From positions 496,001 to 560,000 of the forward strand of contig CAWJKP010000005.1 of assembly GCA_963843465.1 (NCBI GenBank): DNA of 64,000 nt. The letters are read 5' to 3'. The stretch is from CAWJKP01 sp963843465. Its GTDB lineage: Bacteria > Planctomycetota > Planctomycetia > Pirellulales > Thermoguttaceae. Position 1 is the first letter of the stretch, and each line of letters begins with the position of its first letter. The notes beneath the pieces were generated by a model. It searched no databases and was not told where the DNA came from. It saw only the letters and a list, made by a program, of their open reading frames with translations. Below, one piece after another: positions 46,743 through 55,711 of the stretch. A program made the position numbers and the translations under genes.

Positions 46743-46916
46743 TTACCGATCTCGTGTCACTTTGCCGACGAACTCCCGCAGAAGGGCGCCGGTCGCGTCG
46801 CCGGGCGCGCCGAGCAGATGGTTCGCCGTGAAGTGGGTTCGACCTTCAATAACCCGTGACTCTGCCCGGCCCTTGGCGTCTCGAATCAGGCCGGCCGGCA
46901 ACGCAAGACGGACCAT
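46743..46916 (-). CDS. Small hypothetical protein with strong ribosome site
   Basis: 57 residues: MVRLALPAGLIRDAKGRAES, then RTHFTANHLLGAPGDATGAL, LREFVGKVTRD. AGAAGGAGA lies 5 bases upstream of the ATG at 46916, much stronger than chance. No family recognised; the size and basic, antitoxin-like composition are compatible with a small regulatory or antitoxin protein. Neighbours are repeats on both sides. Confidence 0.5.
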   Translation of the reverse strand: MVRLALPAGLIRDAKGRAESRVIEGRTHFTANHLLGAPGDATGALLREFVGKVTRDR

Positions 46917-46976
46917 ATCAATCTCCTTCTCTAGCAAACAGCGACGTTATAACGCTTGCGGTTCACGGTCCGGAAT

Positions 46977-47050
46977 GTAGTAGGCACACGCCGTGTGCCG
47001 TCTGTCCACAAAGGCGGAAACAGGACGGCACACGGCGTGTGCCTGCTACC
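46977..47050. repeat. GTAGTAGGCACACGCC inverted repeat
   Basis: gtagtaggcacacgccgtgt and cacacggcgtgtgcctgctac arms around an approximately 25-base loop with gtccac/ggaaac. Same family as 27681 and 34400. Confidence 0.85.
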
Positions 47051-47080
47051 TTGAGCGACTCCCTGCGAACGGTTACGGGG

Positions 47081-47530
47081 TCAATTGACATCCAGCGGCG
47101 GCAGGGCGTTCTCGCCGGCGCTGACGCGGATTCGCCATTTGGGGTTCTTGGCGTCGTTGCAGCGGTTCTTCAGCCGGTCGGGCGGCGTATTCTCGAACTG
47201 TTTCTTCGGGTCTTGCTCCTCAGGCCAAACGATGGTGACGGCATACTCTCCCTCGGGGGCGCCGTCGTCCTTCATGCTCGACCCGATGACAAACGTGCCA
47301 TCCGTCGCGGCCACGGCGCGCGGCGGATAAGGGGACACGCCGGTCTTGTTCACGGGGTGCAACACCACGATCGCGCCGGCGGCCGGCGATCCACGCGAGA
47401 GGACCTTGCCGTGGATCTTGAATTGGGGGACGGACCGGTGGCTGGCCCCGCATCCGGCCCACGGCAGCGTCGTCGCCAAGGCGAGAAGCAAGAGCGCAGC
47501 GAGTCGTGAACCGGCGATCGGCAGCCTCAT
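47081..47530 (-). CDS. Lipoprotein with carboxypeptidase-regulatory-like domain
   Basis: 149 residues from Met at 47530 (MRLPIAGSRLAALLLLALAT, lipobox LPWAGC). The exported domain HGKVLSRGSPAAGAIVVLHP, PYPPRAVAATDGTFVIGS, GEYAVTIVWPEEQDPK matches the carboxypeptidase-regulatory-like (planctomycete CarboxypepD_reg) beta fold common on planctomycete surfaces. It is encoded just upstream of a DUF1559 gene, the usual planctomycete pairing. Upstream in-frame codons belong to a repeat. Confidence 0.82.
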   Translation of the reverse strand: MRLPIAGSRLAALLLLALATTLPWAGCGASHRSVPQFKIHGKVLSRGSPAAGAIVVLHPVNKTGVSPYPPRAVAATDGTFVIGSSMKDDGAPEGEYAVTIVWPEEQDPKKQFENTPPDRLKNRCNDAKNPKWRIRVSAGENALPPLDVN

Positions 47531-47545
47531 GACGTAATCCTTCCC

Positions 47546-47631
47546 AGTAGGTCCCTTCTGCCGGAAGGGACTTGAACCACGAACAGACGTTGTCGGTACG
47601 CAAAGTCCCGTTCGGCAAGCGGGACCTACCA
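47546..47631. repeat. GGTCCC/GGGACC inverted repeat
   Basis: agtaggtcccttctgccgga at 47546 and cggcaagcgggacctaccaa at about 47611 contain complementary arms. They lie at the boundary between the lipoprotein and DUF1559 genes. Confidence 0.6.
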
Positions 47632-47662
47632 AGAACAGCTCCTCGAATCGCGAAAGGCCATT

Positions 47663-48657
47663 TAGAAAGCAGAACCCTCCAGGGCATTGCCGGGCAGCAC
47701 GTCGCCGTCGGCGCGGGTCACCAGATTGAAGAATGCGAAGAGGTCGATGGTTTGCGCGATGAAGTGTACGGAGCCGTCGGCGAACAGGGCGTTGGCGCCG
47801 GCGGGATGGAAGCTGTAAATGCCCATCTGATTGGAGCAGTTGACCGGGCAGGGACCCGGGCTGGTTTGCCCGTCGTAGGTGAAGGTCTTGACGGTATGTT
47901 TGTCGTTATGCGCCAGGCGCCGAATCCGTAGGTCTTGTCGGGCAGATTGGGGTCCAGCACGCCGCCCGTCATATAGGCGTGCGGCCGGCCCGCCATTTCC
48001 GCAACCATCATCGTGTTCGACGTTCCGTCGATGATCTGCGCGATGTTCGTGGTCTTGTCGTCTTGCATGGCGCCCAGGTAGTCATAGAGTCCGCCGTTGA
48101 CCGACGTGTACTTCTCGTCCTGGCGAGGCGTCCACCCCAGTTGTGACGCATTGGAGTTGAGCGAAACGGTGGCAAAGTAGTCGGTGGCCGCCGCCTGGAA
48201 GTTCACGGTTGCGCCGGACGCAGGGTCGGGGTTCGAGCCGCTGAAGATGTTTCCCGCGACCGGATCGGAGGGACATTCCATGACCGACAACCGCGTGGCA
48301 ACCAGTGTCTGAAGCGACGGATCGAACCAGACCTTATCGAAGTGGTATTGGGCCGCCAGGTTCGACTGCTCCAGGTACGGCAGTATCAGCCACACCCAAC
48401 CGATCCTGTCGGAGTCGCCCAGCGACGCGGAATTGGCGAGGTACGGCGGGAAGACGCTCGCGGGGGGGAGTCCCCCGTGCACGCGCTCGTAGTTCAGACA
48501 CGCCAGGCCGAGCTGCTTCAGATGGTTCTGGCAGCGCGTGTTGCGCGGCCTCCCGCGCACTCTGAATCGCCGGCAGCAGCAGCGCCATCAGCACGCCGAT
48601 AATGGTAATCACCACGAGCAATTCCACCAGCGTAAAACCCTGACGACCTCGTGCCAT
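47663..48657 (-). CDS. DUF1559 (SBP_bac_10) prepilin-like surface protein (two frameshifts)
   Basis: Classic planctomycete DUF1559: the type IV prepilin start GFTLVELLVVITIIGVLMAL, then LLPAIQSAREAA and NHLKQLGLACLNYERVHGGLP, IGWVWLILPYLEQSNL, RLSVMECPSDP, IIDGTSNTMMVAEMAGRPHA, and in the last frame a HPAGANALFADGSVHFIAQTI-like segment to LEGSAF-stop at 47663. Frames change near 48540 and near 47918 (tggcgcat should be tgggcgcat). DUF1559 proteins are exported, prepilin-processed proteins of unknown role, present in dozens of copies per planctomycete genome. Confidence 0.85.
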
Positions 48658-49197
48658 GAAGACTTCTCCCGAATTACCCAGCAGGCAAACGGCCTCCGCC
48701 TGCTACGTTCCGCAATGCCAACGGTGGTTGTTCGCCCAAGAAGCTGTCTCAAGTCCTCGCGAGCCAGCGTCGGGCAGGAATGCCCGACCTACAGCGGCCG
48801 TAGGATGGGCATTCTTGCCCGTCGCCAGGCTCCGGTTCCGAAACAGTTTCTAAGCATCTCTCGTGCCAGTTCGCCTCGCCAAACGGTTGCCAGGTAACGC
48901 GGGTTATTCATGGGCGCGGTATCCGGGCGCACTTTGTTCGACACTAGCCCGACGCGCAAGCGAGGGCAACTTGTTGCCGATCCCTCGCTTGCGCGTCGGG
49001 CTAGTGTTTGGCCGCGAATAATCTGGGCTAACGCCCGAAGAATCGGCAGGTAAACTCAGCGGCCGGCGGATACCCAAGCTACCCCCTGTCGGCGCGAGCG
49101 TCATGGGTGTCGAATGTTTCGACATCACAGGCGAAGGAAGTCAACTTGACATGGAGAGGTGAAAAGCTGCCGCTTTCGCCAGAATTGCGGTTACGAG
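48658..49197. repeat. Repeat-rich gene-free region
   Basis: 540 bases. 48764-48826: gtcgggcaggaatgcccgac and gatgggcattcttgcccgtc arms. 48941-49007: nearly perfect 27-base arms starting acactagcccgacgcgcaag and ending cgcgtcgggctagtgt. A short cagcaggcaaacggcctccg/cctgctacg pair lies near 48680. No convincing gene. Confidence 0.7.
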
Positions 49198-50947
49198 TTA
49201 TGTTCCGCTTCGCGGTTGTCCCCGCTGGGCTTGTCCCAGCGGAGCAGAGGATTGGCCGCCACCGGGCGGACTTTCTGCCGTGCTAGGCGTTTTCCGCTGC
49301 CGCCGCCCGGCCGCTGGCGCGGCCCACTGGCGAATGGTGAAGGGGATGTCGCCGGTTCGCTTCTGGCGATCGAAGGGGGCGCCGCCGTTGTCGATCGCGT
49401 CGGGGCCGATGCTGTAGACGATCAGCTTACCCGCGGCCTTTTTCATCCGCAGCGGCTTGCCGTCAAAAGGGTCTTGCGGCACGGCCGCAATGAAGTCGGG
49501 CACCAACTCACTCGGGTTGCTCGGAAAACGGTTGTGGCCGGCCCGAAAACGGCAGACCGCCATGGCCAGGCGAAGCACGTCGTGTTGGGCGTCCGCCCTG
49601 GCGGCCGTCTCCGCGCACCGCGAGACGGCGGGTACGAGTAATCGGGTTAATAGCCCCACGGGTCGGGTGTTGAACGTCGTCTGGCAATCGTCCCAACCGG
49701 ACTTCGACCGGTAGTAAGGGTGTATGGCCAATCGCTGCCATGTGGCCGCGATGCGGCGGTGCGAGTCCAGGTCTTCTCCAAGGAAGAACAGGCGATAGAC
49801 CGGAGCGAACCAGGCCGTCGGCGACGGGACCGGTTGCCCGCTGAGTGCCCCCAACTCGCCAAGCGAGAGGTCCCCAGTGGCCACGTCGTAAAAGGCCCTT
49901 TGTCCGACGGCTTCCTCCATACGAAGCGTGCGGAGAAATACCCGCTGGTAGGAGAGAGTGTCGCCTACGTCGATCTCGGCAAGGTCTTCGGCAGTAGCCG
50001 GCGCCGAGTTTAACACAGCTTCCAGCGTCTCGGCCGAAATGCCTTGGATCGCCGCGGAAACGAGCATCGCGATCAGCAACGGGTCGCTGGCAACATGCTC
50101 GGACATGGAGAGCAGGGCGCGGCAGTCGCCCAGCGCCGCGCATGTCACAGTCGGCGGCCTTGACGCGGGCGTCGAGGGCCAACAGTCTCGCGCCGGTGCG
50201 GAGATCCTGCAACTCCGGCAGGAGCATGTCAATGCTGGGGCGGCCGTAATCGCGGTCGAAGGAGCACGCCGGCTTCTTGCCCGCCTCGCGAAGCAGGACC
50301 AAGCCGCCGGCCTGCTGCTTCAAGAACCCGCGCAACTGGGCGTCCTTCGCGTCGAAGCCCGCCTGGCCGGGATTGAGCCAGTTGCACCATTTGTCTCCGA
50401 ATGCCTTCGGCCACGTCGAACGGTCGCCTGCCGCTTGGAATGCCTGCGCATAGATCAGCGCCGCATTGTCGCGGTCAGGCACGCGGGCCGGGGCCACCGA
50501 CAAGGCCAGCGCTCCGGACTCCGCCCGCAGGGCGCCGGCCTGCTGCTTGACCGCCAGGTCCAGGTTCCAGAACGTCATCAGGTGCAAGGCCAGCGCCAGC
50601 GCGAAACCCAGGGCCAGCTTGGCACGCGGCCAATGGGCCGCGCGCGGCGTGGACAGGTCGTCCGGGCCTTGCCGCAGCCCCCTGACGAGGATCGCGCAAG
50701 CCCCTACGGCGCAGCAGAGCGTTAGCGCCGCCAGCGGGTAAAACCACTGGGAGACCAAATGGTGTAAGTTGAGGATGCCCACGACAGCCGTCAACCCCCC
50801 GGGGACGGCGAGGATCAACAGCACGGCCAAGACCGGCAGCCCGATTCGGAAGACCGGGCGCCTCCAGCGACTGCAACAGGCCACGACGGTCGCGGTCAGC
50901 AAGAACACCGCCGCAAGGTTCTCCAACCAAAGGACTACGTATCCCAT
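49198..50947 (-). CDS. Hypothetical multi-pass membrane protein with large exported domain (frameshifted)
   Basis: N-terminal membrane part: LWLENLAAVFLLTATVVACC, VLAVLLILAVPGGLTAVVGI, YPLAALTLCCAVGACAILVR and KLALGFALALALHLMTFWNL. A soluble domain (ALSVAPARVPDRDNAALIYA onwards) follows. Near 50145 the frame changes (DCDMRG|ALGDCRALLSMSEH); the rest runs to GKLIVYSIGPDAIDNGGAPF, an ending seen in planctomycete pseudopilin-related proteins. About 580 residues joined. Function unknown. Confidence 0.65.
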
Positions 50948-50984
50948 GACTCACGTTCTCCTTGCCTCGATTCGTTTGCGACCA

Positions 50985-51098
50985 GTAGGGTGGGACAAGC
51001 TCGCGTCAGCGAGCGCCGGCCCACCAGTTCCGACGATCCGCCAGCTCTGCCCGCCCCGGTGGGCCGGCGGCCGCCACGGCGGCCTTGTCCCACCCTAC
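50985..51098. repeat. GTAGGGTGGGACAAGCTCGC inverted repeat
   Basis: gtagggtgggacaagctcgc and ggccttgtcccaccctac outer arms with gccggcccacc/ggtgggccgg inner arms. It overlaps the end of the anti-sigma-like gene: the last residues (AWIDR) abut the right arm. Confidence 0.85.
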
Positions 51099-51520
51099 CG
51101 ATCAATCCAGGCCGAATAATCTCCTCCTGCCGCGATCGGCCTGGAGGACAAGTCCGGACAGGGCACCAGGCCGGAGCCGGCCCGATAGAGCACGGCCAAT
51201 CGCCGGGCATCCGCGCGGGGAAGCTCGGGCAGCAGTTGCTCGATCTGCCGGGCCAACGGCTCGCCAAGCCACCGTGAGTCGGGAGGCCCCAACGGCGCCG
51301 ACGTGGTGTTGGTCGCGCTCAGCGACAGGTTCAGCCAGACCAGGGCCGCGGCCACAGCCACGAGCAGGCGGCGGTCGAAGAACGACTTCCTGCGGCAAAG
51401 CTCGATCTCGACACGGTCCATGATCCGGCCGCGCAGCCACGGCGGCGGCTCTTCGCGCGGCCGCGCGGCCAACTCCCGCTCCAACCGTTCCAATTCCGGC
51501 GATAGCCGCTCGTCGGTCAT
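51095..51520 (-). CDS. Putative anti-sigma factor
   Basis: 141 residues from Met at 51520 (MTDERLSPELERLERELAAR). A cytoplasmic, acidic/basic N-terminal helical part (WLRGRIMDRVEIELCRRK) precedes one membrane helix (DRRLLVAVAAALVWLNLSLS) and an exported Pro/Leu-rich tail. It lies just downstream of the ECF sigma gene (gap about 93 bases, repeat-filled). The position and one-helix topology fit an anti-sigma factor; no zinc (HxxxCxxC) motif is present. Confidence 0.6.
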   Translation of the reverse strand: MTDERLSPELERLERELAARPREEPPPWLRGRIMDRVEIELCRRKSFFDRRLLVAVAAALVWLNLSLSATNTTSAPLGPPDSRWLGEPLARQIEQLLPELPRADARRLAVLYRAGSGLVPCPDLSSRPIAAGGDYSAWIDR

Positions 51521-51554
51521 CGAAGTCGCTCCCCTTGGGCATCCGCGTATTAGG

Positions 51555-51636
51555 TGCTCCTCACGCTCCGCGTGAGGTTGGCTCACTCCGGGTGAAGCTG
51601 GCCCGCTTTGGCCTCACGCGGAGCGTGAGCAGTACG
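51555..51636. repeat. CACGCTCCGCGTGA inverted repeat
   Basis: ctcctcacgctccgcgtgag and ctcacgcggagcgtgagcag arms with an imperfect third copy in the middle (ctcactccgggtgaa). The right arm provides the last codons and stop of the ECF sigma gene. Confidence 0.8.
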
Positions 51637-52150
51637 ACTTGCGCAGCTTCTCCAACGCGTAGCGATAGCGGCTGGCGGCCGTGTTGGCGCTGGTGCCCAT
51701 TGCCAGGCCGATCTCGGCAAACGTCAGCTCTCCGTCGATCTTCAAAGCGATCACCTCCCGCTGCTCGACCGGCAAGGCGCCGAGCGCCCGGCTCAGGTCG
51801 TCGGGCAGACCGCCTTCGCCCGGGCGATCCGGTCGCGCTACCGCCTCTGGCAAAGCGGCGTCCGAGGCGATCGGCAGGCGGGCCCTTCGGACCGCAAGCC
51901 GCGCGGCCGCGCGCCGCAGCGATGCAAAGAGGTACGCCTCCAGCTCGCGGACCTGCGGCAGGCGCTCCCGCGATCGCACCAGGGACACGAACACCTCCTG
52001 CACGGCATCCTCGGCGTCTTCCCGGCAGTCCAGCAGTCGCACCGCCACCCGGTACAACCGGCCCGCTACCCGGTCGTACAAGAGGCCGAACGCCCGCGAG
52101 TTTCCGGCCGCCAGGCCAGGCGTCAGCGGGTCGTCCGCGCGGTCTTCCAT
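51614..52150 (-). CDS. ECF sigma factor
   Basis: About 178 residues from Met at 52150 (MEDRADDPLTPGLAAGNSRA). Sigma-2: AFGLLYDRVAGRLYRVAVRL, LDCREDAEDAVQEVFVSLVR (region 2.3-2.4). Sigma-4: LSRALGALPVEQREVIALKI, ELTFAEIGLAMGTSANTAAS, RYRYALEKLR. The C-terminal residues SYCSRSA are encoded by the repeat at 51555-51636. It directs RNA polymerase under control of the membrane protein encoded downstream. Confidence 0.88.
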   Translation of the reverse strand: MEDRADDPLTPGLAAGNSRAFGLLYDRVAGRLYRVAVRLLDCREDAEDAVQEVFVSLVRSRERLPQVRELEAYLFASLRRAAARLAVRRARLPIASDAALPEAVARPDRPGEGGLPDDLSRALGALPVEQREVIALKIDGELTFAEIGLAMGTSANTAASRYRYALEKLRKSYCSRSA

Positions 52151-52602
52151 GTTCCTCTCCGCAATAATGAAGAGCGCCTGGACCGGCAAATTTGTCTAGG
52201 GCAACAGAAAGAGGGCCGGACCCGGCGAGACCACGCAATTGGTTTTCATCGTCGGGACTCCGGTCGATGCGCGGATTATCCGTGGCGAGGGAAAAACACC
52301 CCGCCAGGAAGAAGAGCAATTATTGTATACTGCCCGGGAACGCACCGGCGGGAGCAACAACGCGGGGACGGCCGCGATAGATCCGCTATGGGGTGCCGTT
52401 TGGCACCGAAGGGGCACGCCGCGGGGGAGCGCGTCAATCATTCATGTCAACCGCGAAGGAAATCGACTTGATATATATCAATCGCTTCTGTATCTTTACG
52501 TATAGCCTCAGCAGTCGCGGGCCGTGCGTTCTGGGCCGGGAGGTGACTCTACACCACCTCTGAGGGAACGGGATACACTCAAAAAGTTCCTTGAGGTCCT
52601 CG
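52151..52602. other. Intergenic region between divergent sigma and antitoxin genes
   Basis: 452 bases. Short open frames on both strands here (such as 52239-52505) show no protein-like composition and are not called. The right half is AT-rich and holds a candidate promoter and palindrome at 52468-52496. Confidence 0.5.
52468..52496 (+). promoter_or_regulatory. Palindrome overlapping a candidate promoter of the antitoxin gene
   Basis: TTGATATATATCAA at 52468-52481 is a perfect 14-base palindrome. Its first six bases (TTGATA) form a -35-like box, 17 bases before TATCTT at 52491-52496. The ATG at 52603 follows by about 105 bases. This is the arrangement expected of an autorepressed toxin-antitoxin operator; binding is inferred. 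Confidence 0.45.
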
Positions 52603-53121
52603 ATGCCTAGCAAAGACAATCGCCGCAGGACGAAGCCTGCCCACGCCTGCGACAAGCCCTTTCCGCGGCATTGTCCCGAGTGCGGAAAGCTCAAGGTCCA
52701 GCCCGCGACCATCGCTTATGACGCCGAGGTCAAGCACGACGGCCGCGTGTACGCGTTTCCAATCCCCGCCCTGCGGGCCAACAAGTGCGCCGCATGTGGC
52801 GAGGTCCTCTTCAGTAATGTGACGGACGATCAGATCTCGCAGGCCTTGCGCGAACACCTCGTCCTCCTGTCGCCCCGGCAGATCCGCGAAGCCTTGCGGG
52901 CGCTGGGCTTGAAGCAGAAGGACTTGGGCGACCGGATCGGCGTGGCGCCGGAGACGATCTCGCGATGGATCAGCGGAACCCACATCCAATCTCGCGCGAT
53001 GGACAATCTGATGCGACTGTTCTTCGCGTTCGACAACGTCCGGTCCGCTCTCACCGCCTCGGTGCCGGACCAGAAGTTGGGCGTGATCGATCCTTCGCCG
53101 GTGGCTCCAACGGGGAGTTAG
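52603..53121 (+). CDS. MqsA-like antitoxin: zinc finger plus Xre helix-turn-helix
   Basis: 172 residues from Met at 52603 (MPSKDNRRRTKPAHACDKPF; a Met 12 bases upstream is also in frame). The N-terminal zinc domain has CPECGK and CAACGE. The C-terminal HTH is LVLLSPRQIREALRALGLKQ, then KDLGDRIGVAPETISRWISG. Same domain order as MqsA/YgiT-type antitoxins. Unlike mqsRA, no MqsR-like gene lies upstream; a GIY-YIG-like gene follows 68 bases downstream. Confidence 0.85.
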   Translation: MPSKDNRRRTKPAHACDKPFPRHCPECGKLKVQPATIAYDAEVKHDGRVYAFPIPALRANKCAACGEVLFSNVTDDQISQALREHLVLLSPRQIREALRALGLKQKDLGDRIGVAPETISRWISGTHIQSRAMDNLMRLFFAFDNVRSALTASVPDQKLGVIDPSPVAPTGS

Positions 53122-53189
53122 GTGATATAATAGATTAGCGACGCGCTAGGGCGGCCCGATGCTCCGGATGACGTTGCGACGCGCATAAG

Positions 53190-53684
53190 GTGAAGTTGAT
53201 GAAACCGGAGGTAACGACGATCCTCGACCGACTAAAATCTCTTGCCGATCTCGCAGGTATCCAGATCGCTTGCCAAGAGATCGTGATCGAAATCCATGAC
53301 GCTCCGCACACGCCGCCACGTTCATTGCCTACGGGAAAAATCGCTGCCTACCTTTTCTTTTTCAACGACAAGTGCCTGAAGGTCGGAAAGGTCGGCCCCA
53401 AGAGCACCGCACGCTACACCAGCCAGCACTATGATTCGCAAAGCTCCAAGAGCAACCTCGCGAAGTCGATCCTCAAGTCCCCGAATAGTATTGGTATCGG
53501 CCCTGTCGAACCCGTTCGCGTTGGAGAGTGGATTAAAGACCACACTGACCGGATAAACATCCTTTTTCCCAAAGAGTGGGGAATTCCATTCCTAACGCTT
53601 GTCGAAGCATTCCTCCAGTTCTGGCTTCAACCCGTGTATGAGGGATTCGAGTCGCAGAAAAACTCTCAGCAAATAGTCTGTTGA
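53190..53684 (+). CDS. GIY-YIG-like nuclease-fold protein
   Basis: 164 residues (GTG start; an ATG 9 bases later is possible). The GIY-YIG-like motif pair is YLFFFNDKCLKVGKVG, followed by STARYTSQHYDSQS (Arg and Tyr/His after the second strand), then KSNLAKSILKSP and EWIKDHTDRINILFPKEWGI. The catalytic Glu would be in LVEAFLQFWLQPVYEGFES. Its place directly after an MqsA-like antitoxin suggests it could be the toxin, or an independent nuclease. Function inferred. Confidence 0.65.
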   Translation: MKLMKPEVTTILDRLKSLADLAGIQIACQEIVIEIHDAPHTPPRSLPTGKIAAYLFFFNDKCLKVGKVGPKSTARYTSQHYDSQSSKSNLAKSILKSPNSIGIGPVEPVRVGEWIKDHTDRINILFPKEWGIPFLTLVEAFLQFWLQPVYEGFESQKNSQQIVC

Positions 53685-53722
53685 GCGACGACATGATCTT
53701 CCGCCTCCTGCGGAAACTCGCC

Positions 53723-53755
53723 GGTGGCCCCGATAGCAGAGCTATCGGGGCCACC
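53723..53755. repeat. Perfect 15-bp hairpin GGTGGCCCCGATAGC
   Basis: ggtggccccgatagc, loop aga, then the exact complement gctatcggggccacc. It lies after the GIY-YIG gene stop and could act as a terminator stem for either the plus or the minus strand gene, though it lacks a T-tract. Confidence 0.8.
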
Positions 53756-53830
53756 GCGCAGCCCCACTATTTCTGCCACCGCCGCCGGCGCTTCACACTC
53801 GCTGCGGTGTTCCCGCCCGGCAGGCGGGAC

Positions 53831-55622
53831 CTACGACGCGCCCGAGCGGACCACCGGCAAACGGAGCACGAAGCGTGCCCCGCCGCTGGTGCGGCGGTCG
53901 AGGTCCAACCGGGCGCCCATGTCGCGGGCCAGGCGACGGCTCAGCGCCAGGCCCAGGCCGACGCCGGGGGCCGTGCAGGCCGCCTCGTGGGCCGACTTGC
54001 TGAAGGAGCGAAAAAGCCGCCGCGAGGCCGCCGGCGCGACGCCCGGACCGTGGTCGCGAATCGCCAGACGCACGAATCCGTCGGCCTGCTCGGCCGACAA
54101 GTGGATCCGCCGGTCGGCGGCGGCCGCCGCATACTTGCAGGCGTTGTCGACGAGATTGAAAAGGATCTGCTCGACCGCCGAAGGGTTCGCCCGCACGATC
54201 GCTTCTCCCGCGGCGGCGTCGACTTCCACGGCCAGCTCCATGCCGGCCTGCCGAGCGCGGTCGGCCAGCCGGAGAGCGATCGGCCGCAGCAACCGCGCAA
54301 GCGTCAGCTCTTCCAACCGCCCCACCGGCCGCCCGCGCTCCAGCCGGGCGTAGGCCAGCACGTTCTCCACCAGGTGCGTCAACCGCGAAGCCTCGGTCCG
54401 CAAGGTGTCAAGATACTGGCGCCGCTGCTGGGCGTCGGGGACCATTCCTTCGGACAGCATCTCGGTATACATGTGGAACGTGGTCAGCGGAGTGCGCAGC
54501 TCGTGCGTCACGGCCGAGACGAACGCCGCACGGCGCTGACTCAGCCGCACCACGCCGCCCAGCAGCAGGGCCACCGCCAGCGCCGCCAGCAGCACCGCGC
54601 CCCAGGCGATCCAAAGCGTAAGCCGCACCGGCGAGAGTCCCCGGACCGCCACCGCCGCAACAGGGCCGGGCACGAGCCGCACCGGCAGGGCCGCCAGCAT
54701 CCGCGTCTCCTTTTCCGGCTGCCCCCCCGGCACCGGCAGCAGGTCGGCCGCCGGCAGCAGGTCGGCCACCGATTCCAAAAGCGAAGCCTTGATCGCCGGC
54801 CAGTCCAGCAGGCAGCCCTGCACGTACGGCTTGCCGTCCACCGCGATCCGCCGCGCAAGCAACAGCCGTCCGCGGACCCAGAGCGGGGTCATCAGCACGC
54901 CGCTCAGATCGGTCGATCCCACGGGGCGCTGGAACGGCGCCGCCTGCTGTTGCGCCATCATGTTGGCATTCTGGGCGACCGCCTGGTTCCGCATCTCGAA
55001 CTCGGTCGTCCCGCGGCTGCGGCGCGGCGAAGACCGCTGCGCGACTTTGTTTCCGTCGGGCGCCGGATTCGGCGGCGACATCACCACCTCGACCGGCTCC
55101 GTCGGATGCTGCGGAAGCTGCTCCAGAAGCCAGGCCCGGCAGACTAGCGCGGAGACCTGCCGGAGCTGAGCTTGCGTGCGGCGGAAGGCCTCTTCGCTCA
55201 GGTAACGTGGAACGGCCAGGCTGTAGACGCTCGCGGCGGGCGCGGGGAGAGGTCAGACGGCCGTCGGGCTCGAACTGAAAATGGAGCAGGATCTGCGGCG
55301 CGGCTTCCTGCAGCAGGGGCGAAGGCACCAGCATCTCGCCGCCGGTGCCGCGATGGAACATCCGTCCCCAGGCCCGATCGACTGGCAGGAACGTGCCGTA
55401 AGCGAAATAGGGCCGCGCACTCTCCTGCCCCACCAGCGGGGCCAGCGCGGAATCCATCCGCCACAGCGCCAGCCGCACGTTTTCCTCCACTTGCGCCTGC
55501 TGCCGGGCCGCGACCTCCGCCTGGTCCAGCCGGACGATCGTCAGGCTCAGCCAGCCCAGCGCGGCCGCCACCACGGCCAGCGAGACGCCGAACAAAAGCC
55601 AGACGTGCCAGGTTCGACTCAT
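53831..55622 (-). CDS. Sensor histidine kinase of a two-component pair (frameshifted)
   Basis: 5' frame: MSRTWHVWLLFGVSLAVVAA (membrane helix), coiled coil RLDQAEVAARQQAQVEENVR, then FRPYFAYGTFLPVDRAWGRM to the frame change near 55235. 3' frame: second membrane helix LTLWIAWGAVLLAALAVALL, HisKA AAFVSAVTHELRTPLTTFHM (phospho-His), H-box, N-box NPSAVEQILFNLVDNACKYA, G1 IRDHGPGVAPAASRRLFRSF, G2 GVGLGLALSRRLA. It lies 90 bases downstream of the response-regulator gene in the same direction, with a hairpin repeat between. Partner of 55712-56413. Confidence 0.9.
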
Positions 55623-55640
55623 GTTGTTGTGCGATTCATT

Positions 55641-55693
55641 GTGGTGCAGGCGTCCCGCCTGCCCAGAAATTGCAGGCGGGACGCCTGCACCAC
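55641..55693. repeat. GTGGTGCAG...CTGCACCAC inverted repeat
   Basis: gtggtgcaggcgtcccgcct and aggcgggacgcctgcaccac arms around ~13 bases. It lies between the response regulator and the histidine kinase. Confidence 0.88.
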
Positions 55694-55711
55694 AAGCAGC
55701 GATCGGCCAGC

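Noticed and set aside
52239..52505. MqsR-like toxin upstream of the MqsA-like antitoxin
   Set aside because: The 88-codon frame shows no MqsR or RelE features and has no ribosome site; its composition follows the local DNA.
53681..55147. Plus-strand open frame opposite the histidine kinase
   Set aside because: Arg/Gln/His-rich antisense translation; the minus-strand HisKA and HATPase motifs are unmistakable.
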